5,130 nt of DNA from Hyphomicrobiales bacterium (GTDB lineage: Bacteria; Pseudomonadota; Alphaproteobacteria; Rhizobiales; GCA-2746425). The stretch covers positions 10,934 to 16,063 of the forward strand of contig NVXB01000026.1 in assembly GCA_002746425.1 (NCBI GenBank), given 5' to 3'. Under the pieces are notes generated by a model. The model was not told the origin of the DNA, did not search any database, and saw only the letters and a list, made by a program, of their open reading frames with translations. Below, piece by piece: positions 1-4,423 of this stretch. Made by a program: the position numbers and the translations under genes. The stretch's first letter is position 1; each line of letters begins with the position of its first letter.

Positions 1-944
1 CCAAGTGCATGCGCAGCTTCGCTCTGTCCATGGGAAATCGCCTGAATACCCGCACGCACATTTTCCGCGATGAAGGCACCGGTGTAGATTGACAAGGCAA
101 GCCAAAGTGCAATCAGCGAATCTGAAATTGTGTAGCCGCCCTCAAAATTGAATCTTTTCAAGACTGGAAAGTCCAAAGAAATGGGCGAGCCCATCGCATA
201 ATAAACAATGATGGCCGGCAGCAAGATAATGGCAAGTTTGATCCAGAATGTTGGCAAAGTCATGCCAGTTGATGCCTGACGCATCGCAGCCCATTTACCG
301 AACAGCCACGCCGCAACGAAAGACAAAGCAAATGTCCAGACCACGATATTAGACCCGGCTTCCCAAATGGGAGACGGGATATAAAAACCACGGTTAGTCA
401 TGACCAAAAAGCCGCCCAAATAGGGTGTGGCCCGGTCCGCAATATCGACAGTCTCACGGAACATGCTTGGTGGTGGCAGAAACTCGTTGACCACAGCAGC
501 AAGGATCAAAATCCAGATCAAAACCGGCACATTACGAATGGCTTCAATATAGACCAACATGATTTTGGAAATCAGCCAGTTGTCGGACAACCGAAGAACG
601 CCCGCCGTCACACCGATAAAGGTCGCCATAATGCAACCCAACACCGCGACCAGCAGAGTATTTAGAATACCCACTAGGGCAGCGTGCCAATGCGGCGACT
701 GCGAATTGTATTCAATAAGGCGTTGATTGATATCGTATGACGCTGGGTCAAACAGGAATGAAAAACTGAAATCCTTGCCAAGCGCAGCAAGGTTGGAAAT
801 GGCATTACTTATGAGAAATGCAAAAGCCAGCATTAGCAATAAAAGCGCAACGATTTGAATGGTATAAGATCGATAACGCTGATCATTTATAAGCATGCCG
901 ATACGAAACGGCTCGCCTATATTAACATCATTGGCGATGGTCAT
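1..944 (-). CDS. aapQ: General L-amino-acid ABC transporter permease AapQ (partial, 3' end missing)
   Basis: Inner-membrane permease subunit of a polar amino-acid uptake ABC transporter of the Aap/Bzt (HAAT) family; it should pair with AapM and receive substrate from AapJ. The reading frame is open from the ATG at 944 to the window edge, giving 314 complete codons of a family that is usually about 400 residues, so the C-terminus lies outside. Hydrophobic segments are visible at about residues 29-49, 87-117, 128-154, 196-215, 233-251 and 274-293. EAIRNVP (134-140) matches the family's EVFRNIP-like loop, and GQSEAAHALG (306-315) is the EAA loop that contacts the ATPase. The start is set by GGAGAG at 950-955, five bases upstream. 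It lies 197 bp after aapJ on the same strand, as in known aapJQMP operons. Family identity is from remembered family features, not a search; the Rhodobacter name would be bztB. Confidence 0.9.
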   Translation of the reverse strand, partial: MTIANDVNIGEPFRIGMLINDQRYRSYTIQIVALLLLMLAFAFLISNAISNLAALGKDFSFSFLFDPASYDINQRLIEYNSQSPHWHAALVGILNTLLVAVLGCIMATFIGVTAGVLRLSDNWLISKIMLVYIEAIRNVPVLIWILILAAVVNEFLPPPSMFRETVDIADRATPYLGGFLVMTNRGFYIPSPIWEAGSNIVVWTFALSFVAAWLFGKWAAMRQASTGMTLPTFWIKLAIILLPAIIVYYAMGSPISLDFPVLKRFNFEGGYTISDSLIALWLALSIYTGAFIAENVRAGIQAISHGQSEAAHAL

Positions 945-949
945 GAATT

Positions 950-955
950 CTCTCC
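950..955 (-). promoter_or_regulatory. Ribosome-binding site of aapQ
   Basis: GGAGAG on the minus strand, with five bases (AATTC) before the ATG at 944. It is a strong Shine-Dalgarno match and decides the aapQ start. The upstream hairpin at 965-990 leaves this site unpaired. Confidence 0.75.
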
Positions 956-964
956 GACCAATTG

Positions 965-990
965 GAGGCGCGGTATCCGCGATATGCCTC
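965..990 (-). repeat. Stem-loop in the aapQ leader
   Basis: On the minus strand GAGGC (990-986) can pair with GCCTC (969-965), and GCGG with CCGC inside them, closing an ATA loop. This gives nine pairs with a five-base bulge (ATATC). The structure ends nine bases upstream of the aapQ Shine-Dalgarno. No U-run follows, so it is not a terminator. It could protect the aapQ mRNA 5' end after processing or tune aapQ translation; this role is inference. Confidence 0.4.
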
Positions 991-1096
991 TAGGAGAATA
1001 ACTGCAGCCCAGCAGATAGCTTATGTAAAAACGTTCAACATCACCACGCTCCCAAAGCAAGGAAATCATTGAACCACTACAACTATAGGACTGACA

Positions 1097-1131
1097 GAAA
1101 AAGTCCGGCGTGAACCTTAAGTCCACGCCGG
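1097..1131 (-). terminator. Terminator-like hairpin after aapJ (probable attenuator inside the aap operon)
   Basis: On the minus strand, arm CCGGCGTGGA (1131-1122) pairs with TTCACGCCGG (1114-1105) in a ten-pair stem with one G-U, around the seven-base loop CTTAAGG. A run of five T follows at 1102-1098 after two bases. It begins about ten bases past the aapJ stop codon. The form is that of an intrinsic terminator. Because aapQ follows on the same strand, the likely effect is partial termination, or protection of the aapJ message from 3' decay, so that binding protein exceeds permease. Confidence 0.75.
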
Positions 1132-1141
1132 GTGCTAGATC

Positions 1142-2161
1142 CTAGCGGAATGGAGGCGAATAAAGCAGACCGCCATCTTTCCACTGTGCATTCAAACCAC
1201 GAGCAAGACCAATCGGAGTGTCAACACCCAGATGCTTCTCGAAGATTTCGCTGTAGTTACCACCAGCAGAAATCGCATTAACAGCCCAATCGGCCTCAAG
1301 GCCCATCATTGCTGCAAAGTTGCCTTCAACACCAAGCAGACGCTTGATTTCTGGATCATTGGTTGATGCACCAATGCTTGCAACATTGCCTGAGGTAATG
1401 CCTTTTTCTTCAGCGATAACCAGAGCATTCAATACCCAGCGACCAATGTCGGCCCACTGATCATCGCCATGGCGAACGAGTGGTCCAAGTGGCTCTTTGG
1501 AAATGATTTCCGGCAGAACCATATGCTCATCAGGATTTTGGAAGGTTGCACGTGTTGCAGCAAGAGCAGATGCATCTGTTGTGTAAACGTCACAAGCATC
1601 CGCAAGATATTTTTGCTGGCCTTCAGCATTAGTTTCAATCGGAACAGGAATGTAATCCATTTTGTTCGCACGGAAATAATCAGCCAGGTTCAACTCTGTT
1701 GTTGTACCAGTCTGGATGCAAATCCGGGAACCGCTCAACTCAAGAGAAGATGAAACATCAAGCGCTTTGGGAACCATGAAGCCCTGACCATCATAGTAGT
1801 CAATGCCGATGAATGTGTTGCCAAGATCGGTATCACGGCTGAATGTCCATGTTGTCACACGAGACAGAACATCAACCTCACCAGAAGCTAGCGCCGAGAA
1901 ACGGGTTTTACCAGTCGTCGGTGTAAATTTAACAGCCGTCGCATCACCAAAAATGGCAGCAGCTAGTGCACGGCAATAAGCAACGTCAAAACCGTCCCAT
2001 TTGCCTGAATCATCGGTAAATGCAAATCCAGCAAGACCAGTGGTCACACCGCATTGCAAAAAGCCTTTGGCTTTTACATCGTCAAGCGTGCCAGCATTTG
2101 CTGCCATCGCGGATACACCAAGAGCCATGCCCACAGCAATTGGTAGAAGTGTCTTTTTCAT
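1142..2161 (-). CDS. aapJ: General L-amino-acid ABC transporter, periplasmic substrate-binding protein AapJ
   Basis: Periplasmic binding protein (SBP_bac_3 type) that captures L-amino acids and delivers them to the AapQM permease. The product is 339 residues, close to the roughly 340 usual for AapJ/BztA. Residues 1-23 form a Sec signal peptide: MKK, a hydrophobic core, then ANA with predicted cleavage before GTLDD. The mature part shows CGVTTGLAGFA (37-47) and GFDVAYCRALAAAIFGD (57-73), then the very typical stretches VDVLSRVTTWTFSRDT (96-111), YYDGQGFMV (122-130) and GTTTELNLADYFRAN (152-166). CDVYTTD (190-196), VLPEIISKEPLGP (215-227) and GDDQW (232-236) follow. It ends RGLNAQWKDGG...SPPFR, as expected for the family. 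The frame stays open another 54 codons upstream, but the ATG at 2161 starts the signal peptide and has AAGG eight bases upstream (2170-2173). It is the first gene of the operon. A general amino-acid substrate range is inferred from the family. Confidence 0.93.
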   Translation of the reverse strand: MKKTLLPIAVGMALGVSAMAANAGTLDDVKAKGFLQCGVTTGLAGFAFTDDSGKWDGFDVAYCRALAAAIFGDATAVKFTPTTGKTRFSALASGEVDVLSRVTTWTFSRDTDLGNTFIGIDYYDGQGFMVPKALDVSSSLELSGSRICIQTGTTTELNLADYFRANKMDYIPVPIETNAEGQQKYLADACDVYTTDASALAATRATFQNPDEHMVLPEIISKEPLGPLVRHGDDQWADIGRWVLNALVIAEEKGITSGNVASIGASTNDPEIKRLLGVEGNFAAMMGLEADWAVNAISAGGNYSEIFEKHLGVDTPIGLARGLNAQWKDGGLLYSPPFR

Positions 2162-2339
2162 TTTAACAGCCTTATCGTTACCTGAAAAAAGGTTTTTTAA
2201 AAATCTCGCCCTGAGCAAATAGGGCCCAAAAGGCCACTCAGTTTGATTTAAATTCGCCGTAACTTGAACGAATAACGCTCCGCACTTCCCTCCCAAGGGC
2301 ATTCGCGCAGAACATCTGTTCAACCTACAAGACAGGTTT

Positions 2340-2368
2340 ATCGAACGTTATAAAACTGTTGTGGTCAA
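2340..2368 (-). promoter_or_regulatory. Candidate aapJ promoter (good -35, weak -10)
   Basis: On the minus strand CTTGACC gives a near-consensus -35 (TTGACC, 2368-2363). A 17-base spacer leads to TTCGAT (2345-2340) as a poor -10. TATAAC is nearby but only ten bases from the -35. Transcription would begin near 2333, leaving an aapJ leader of about 170 bases. The -35 is convincing for an alphaproteobacterial housekeeping sigma factor; the -10 is not, so an activator may be needed or the real promoter may be elsewhere in the spacer. Confidence 0.3.
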
Positions 2369-2374
2369 GGGCTC

Positions 2375-2423
2375 TGATCAATTTCCCTCATGTATTCCAT
2401 CATATTTGGTGATGAATTGATCA
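2375..2423. repeat. Nine-base inverted repeat upstream of the candidate aapJ promoter
   Basis: TGATCAATT (2375-2383) and AATTGATCA (2415-2423) are exact inverted copies separated by 31 bp. Inside them CATCA (2398-2402) and TGATG (2410-2414) form a second inverted pair. The nearer arm starts seven bases upstream of the candidate -35, where an activator or repressor could sit. The regulator is unknown. Confidence 0.35.
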
Positions 2424-2634
2424 TTTGATAAGTCATTACATGAATACTTACAATCAGTTATGGGTATTTATACCAAGAGATTAAAGCGCTTTGAAAACTT
2501 CAATTTTATCGCTAAACGAGTAGTACTGATGCCTCTCATCCCGTGTAGGTATAAATGAACGCTCCCCTCCAGTAGATCCAAGACGATACTACGACTGCCG
2601 GAATATTCTAAGTCACGGATTGTTCGTGCGATTG

Positions 2635-2788
2635 TTATCTGCAATGAATTTCAAGATTATAAGAGGTTCAAATGTTCAATATGATGCGGGTATCAACAAA
2701 CAAATTCCTGCATCACCTGTTGATGCACTTGGTTCATAAAGCGCACCTAGAAATTGCTGTGATGATTTGCAGATAATGCAATGAATTA
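2635..2788. repeat. Paired inverted and direct repeats enclosing about 130 bp
   Basis: TTATCTGCAA (2635-2644) recurs inverted as TTGCAGATAA (2767-2776). The overlapping 11-mer TGCAATGAATT (2640-2650) recurs directly at 2778-2788. The enclosed segment has a central palindrome, TGCATCA-CCTGT-TGATGCA (2709-2727). The layout resembles a small degenerate element or a multi-site operator, but no transposase or other coding trace is visible. Confidence 0.4.
2709..2727. repeat. Perfect seven-pair palindrome with a five-base loop
   Basis: TGCATCA (2709-2715) and TGATGCA (2721-2727) pair exactly around CCTGT. On the minus strand it is followed, five bases on, by a T-rich but interrupted run (TTTGTTTGTT), so it could weakly terminate readthrough from tRNA-Arg about 135 bp upstream. 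It could equally be a regulator-binding palindrome. Confidence 0.35.
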
Positions 2789-2862
2789 CGGCTCATATAC
2801 TCACGACAAGGCGTGCCAATATGATCGGTACTATTTGCATTCAAATGATGTTTGCTGGTTCA

Positions 2863-2939
2863 TGGTGACCCCGGTAGGACTCGAACCTACGACCTGCGGA
2901 TTAGAAGTCCGCTGCTCTATCCAGCTGAGCTACGGGGCC
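2863..2939 (-). tRNA. tRNA-Arg (anticodon TCT)
   Basis: The 77-nt cloverleaf includes an encoded CCA (2865-2863). The acceptor stem GGCCCCG/CGGGGTC has one G-U pair. The D arm AGCT...GAGC carries GGA in its loop, supplying the A20 expected for arginine acceptance. The anticodon stem GCGGA/TCCGC encloses CTTCTAA with anticodon TCT at 2905-2903, and the T arm is GTAGG-TTCGAGT-CCTAC. It reads AGA codons (and AGG by wobble). The gene starts 54 bases after the stop of the Complex I subunit gene, so cotranscription is possible. Confidence 0.97.
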
Positions 2940-2953
2940 TATGAATGACTTTA

Positions 2954-2982
2954 AAACCCAAAACGGGTGGTATTTTTGACAA
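2954..2982 (-). promoter_or_regulatory. Weak candidate promoter for tRNA-Arg
   Basis: TTGTCA (2982-2977, minus strand) sits where the -35 of a transcript starting just before tRNA-Arg should be. The matching -10 position is GGGTTT, a poor match. A short ACCC-GTTTT-GGGT hairpin (2968-2956) followed by TTT lies in the same place and could be a weak end signal for the upstream gene. The evidence does not decide between its own promoter and readthrough. Confidence 0.2.
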
Positions 2983-2993
2983 GCCCAATAAAG

Positions 2994-3299
2994 CTAATGA
3001 GTCCAGGACTGTAGGCGGTTATATTTGAAATTATCGGAATAGGAGACGGGACGAACTTTGCGCTCCTTTGGAACACTTACCCGGTATGCAATGTCATTGC
3101 GCTTTGCATAGGCAACCGCTTCTTCCATCGATTCAAATGTCAGCCTGATCTGCTGCTTCATATCACTGGAAGAGGTATAGCCCATAAGAGGTTCAATGGT
3201 GCGCCGTGTTTCTCGCTCATGCTCCAGCAACCAAAACTTGGCCTTACCCCTGCCCGACTGCATGGCATTTTTTGTCGGCTGAAAGATGCGTGCGACCAT
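2994..3299 (-). CDS. NDUFS4-like NADH:quinone oxidoreductase (Complex I) accessory subunit
   Basis: Small accessory subunit of respiratory Complex I, the bacterial counterpart of mitochondrial NDUFS4 (ETC complex I subunit conserved region). It is expected to bind the peripheral arm on the cytoplasmic side. The product is 101 residues, the usual alphaproteobacterial length; there is no signal peptide or membrane segment. Typical family parts are ARIFQPTKNAMQSG (3-16), MGYTSSSDMKQQIRLTF (39-55) with the following EEA, and the C-terminal YSDNFKYNRLQSWTH (87-101). The start is the ATG at 3299, with GAGGG at 3310-3306 six bases upstream. The frame stays open far upstream, but that part translates tRNA-Pro and is not protein. 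It stands away from any nuo operon, between two tRNA genes. Assignment is from remembered family sequence. Confidence 0.9.
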   Translation of the reverse strand: MVARIFQPTKNAMQSGRGKAKFWLLEHERETRRTIEPLMGYTSSSDMKQQIRLTFESMEEAVAYAKRNDIAYRVSVPKERKVRPVSYSDNFKYNRLQSWTH

Positions 3300-3334
3300 G
3301 GTGAACCCTCGCGGTGCGTGAAACCAATTGAGTC

Positions 3335-3364
3335 TTGATACAGCGTGTAAGTGATGCCTTGCAA
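3335..3364 (-). promoter_or_regulatory. Candidate promoter of the Complex I subunit gene
   Basis: On the minus strand TTGCAA (3364-3359), an 18-base spacer, and TATCAA (3340-3335). Transcription would start near 3328, giving a leader of about 28 bases before the ATG at 3299. Readthrough from tRNA-Pro is the alternative. Confidence 0.35.
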
Positions 3365-3421
3365 GAGTAGAATTTACTCGGCGCAAGAAAGCGGATGACA
3401 TTCCAGAACATAATGTCCTGG
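3365..3421. repeat. Two palindromes between tRNA-Pro and the Complex I subunit gene
   Basis: CCAGAACA (3403-3410) pairs with TGTCCTGG (3414-3421) with one G-U on the minus-strand RNA and a three-base loop. GAGTA (3365-3369) pairs exactly with TACTC (3375-3379). Neither is followed by a T-run on the minus strand. The second abuts the candidate -35 at 3359-3364. They may be regulator sites or tRNA 3'-processing structures; no specific role is evident. Confidence 0.3.
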
Positions 3422-3459
3422 CACCATGCCTGCCGCTGTTAAGTTTTCTTTGTAAAAAA

Positions 3460-3536
3460 TGGTCGGGGAAGCAAGATTCGAACTTACGACCCCTGGTTCC
3501 CAAAACCAGTGCTCTACCAGACTGAGCTATACCCCG
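3460..3536 (-). tRNA. tRNA-Pro (anticodon TGG)
   Basis: The 77-nt cloverleaf includes an encoded CCA (3462-3460). It begins with C1, as bacterial proline tRNAs do. The anticodon stem CTGGT/ACCAG encloses TTTGGGA with anticodon TGG at 3502-3500 followed by G37, the usual proline arrangement. The D arm is GCTC...GAGC with GG in its loop, and the T arm GTAAG-TTCGAAT-CTTGC has one U-G pair. The acceptor stem CGGGGTA/TTCCCCG has a T-T mismatch at positions 6 and 67, with all other pairs intact. Six T follow the CCA directly on the minus strand. The T-T mismatch is unusual but the gene otherwise looks functional. Confidence 0.95.
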
Positions 3537-3548
3537 TACCGTGCGTTT

Positions 3549-3577
3549 CCAATAGTTTAAAGGGTTTTTGAGTGCAA
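3549..3577 (-). promoter_or_regulatory. Candidate promoter of tRNA-Pro
   Basis: On the minus strand TTGCAC (3577-3572), exactly 17 bases, then TATTGG (3554-3549). The predicted start, near 3542, leaves a leader of only about five bases before tRNA position 1 at 3536, which is typical of a tRNA promoter. The location and spacing fit well; the hexamers match the consensus only in part. Confidence 0.45.
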
Positions 3578-3674
3578 GCGAAAAAGAACAAAAATCGAAA
3601 AATTTATGTGATTTGTGGGAAAAAGCGGCGAAAGCGTCCCGTAAAAAGTCCAATGGGTTTTTTGCCCCCTTATA

Positions 3675-4208
3675 TCAGTCCATATTTGCGGTGATAACCG
3701 GATGGGATGCGAGATCGCCAACAGCGAGCCCGGTACGCGCTGCGATGCCCGCATTCAACTCCAACACATAGCTAACTGGCTGCCCGGAAGAGATGATGGC
3801 GCGCGAAAAGGGTGTTGTGCCCCGCACGATGTTCACAATGGTGCCAGCCCTGTCCAAAAAAACCATATCAAGCGGCAATGGTGTGTTCTCCATCCACATC
3901 GAAATGGCACGATTTGTATCGAATATAAACAGCATGCCCGTTGATGGTGCCAAATCGGTGCGATGCATCAGTCCAATTTGGCGCTCCTCAGGCTCATCAG
4001 CAACTTCGATCATGAAGCGTACCACCGGTCGAGAAACGCTGCCCTGCCCATTGCCTTGCCCCATAAACTTCAAAAACACCGGGTGTGGGGGCAACGATTG
4101 GGGTTCTTGGGCGTTAAGCGCGGCTGTCCAGATGAATGCGAGGCATGCAGCACATAAAAAGAGCACAAGTTGCCGTGATTTGAGAATTTGGGGAATAAGA
4201 GTTTTCAT
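3675..4208 (-). CDS. Secreted DUF192 family protein
   Basis: Exported protein of the DUF192 family (PF02643), whose biochemical role is not established. The product is 177 residues. Residues 1-33 look like a Sec signal peptide: basic MKTLIPQILKSR, a hydrophobic core to about residue 31, and predicted cleavage after LNA. The family domain covers about 63-168. Key parts are FMIEVADEPEERQIGLM (65-81), GMLFIFD (91-97), MWMENTPLPLDMVFLD (104-119) and VLELNAG (148-154). I chose the ATG at 4208 because it begins the signal peptide. No good Shine-Dalgarno precedes it, and an in-frame TTG at 4244 is an alternative, so the start is less secure than the stop. It lies between the cold-shock gene, from which a terminator separates it, and tRNA-Pro. 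Confidence 0.88.
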   Translation of the reverse strand: MKTLIPQILKSRQLVLFLCAACLAFIWTAALNAQEPQSLPPHPVFLKFMGQGNGQGSVSRPVVRFMIEVADEPEERQIGLMHRTDLAPSTGMLFIFDTNRAISMWMENTPLPLDMVFLDRAGTIVNIVRGTTPFSRAIISSGQPVSYVLELNAGIAARTGLAVGDLASHPVITANMD

Positions 4209-4327
4209 AAACCATGAAATAGCGTGTGCAGGGCACCGCGACAATAAAAGAAAATTTGATCTGCAACTGGTTGGGCGCTCAATTGCTTGGCACCTGGTTC
4301 AAATTGAATGCCTATCGCCCGGGGAAT

Positions 4328-4357
4328 CAAAAAGCCGGTCCTTTTAAGAACCGGCTT
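4328..4357 (-). terminator. Intrinsic terminator of the cold-shock gene
   Basis: On the minus strand AAGCCGGTTC (4357-4348) pairs with GGACCGGCTT (4341-4332), ten pairs with one U-G, around the loop TTAAAA. The final TT of the stem continues into a T-run ending at 4329. It lies about 60 bases past the cold-shock stop and 120 bases before the DUF192 start, so these two genes are probably separate transcription units. The plus strand has no T-run, so it works only in this direction. Confidence 0.88.
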
Positions 4358-4410
4358 CATATCGTTAAATTCAGATAGCTTTTTGGCCACTTGGTGCGAG
4401 GTAGGCTGGG

Positions 4411-4423
4411 CCCACTTAGTGGG
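4411..4423 (-). repeat. Short hairpin with the stop codon as its loop
   Basis: CCCAC and GTGGG pair exactly on either side of TAA (4418-4416), the stop codon of the cold-shock gene. The 8-mer TAGGCTGG occurs on both sides on the plus strand (4402-4409 and 4427-4434). No T-run follows; the terminator proper is the hairpin at 4328-4357. Confidence 0.35.

Larger units (their letters stand above)
2162..2862. other. Gene-poor spacer between tRNA-Arg and aapJ (about 700 bp)
   Basis: No recognisable protein or RNA gene was found on either strand. The part nearest aapJ (2162-2370) is probably its leader and promoter. It contains the palindrome GAACA-TC-TGTTC (2310-2321), an imperfect GGCC/GGCC stem near 2221-2235, and an A/T-rich run (2184-2204). 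The distal part (2375-2800) is AT-rich and holds the repeats listed separately, plus a 34-codon ORF on the plus strand (2672-2776) that I do not call as a gene. The spacer is long for a compact housekeeping region, which suggests complex control of aapJ, an unrecognised small RNA, or a decayed gene. Confidence 0.6.

Noticed and set aside
2162..2323. A 54-codon N-terminal extension of AapJ.
   Set aside because: It would put the signal peptide in the middle of the protein. The ATG at 2161 has a Shine-Dalgarno and starts a standard signal peptide.
2800..2815. A sigma-54-like string (TTGGCACG) on the minus strand, tempting for a nitrogen-regulated transporter.
   Set aside because: The -24 half looks right but the required GC at -12 is absent at the correct spacing, and it lies about 640 bp from aapJ.
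2440..2862. Phage or island attachment site at the 3' end of tRNA-Arg.
   Set aside because: No second copy of the tRNA 3' end occurs in the window, and no integrase or phage-like gene is visible.
3300..3653. Upstream extension of the Complex I subunit frame to a 219-residue protein.
   Set aside because: The extension translates straight through tRNA-Pro, a known artefact of that tRNA, and has no family similarity. The ATG at 3299 has its own ribosome-binding site and gives the normal family length.
4209..4327. A promoter for the DUF192 gene, for example TTGAGC with TCAAAT 17 bases on.
   Set aside because: Several equally weak matches exist in this AT-rich gap and none stands out, so I did not annotate one.
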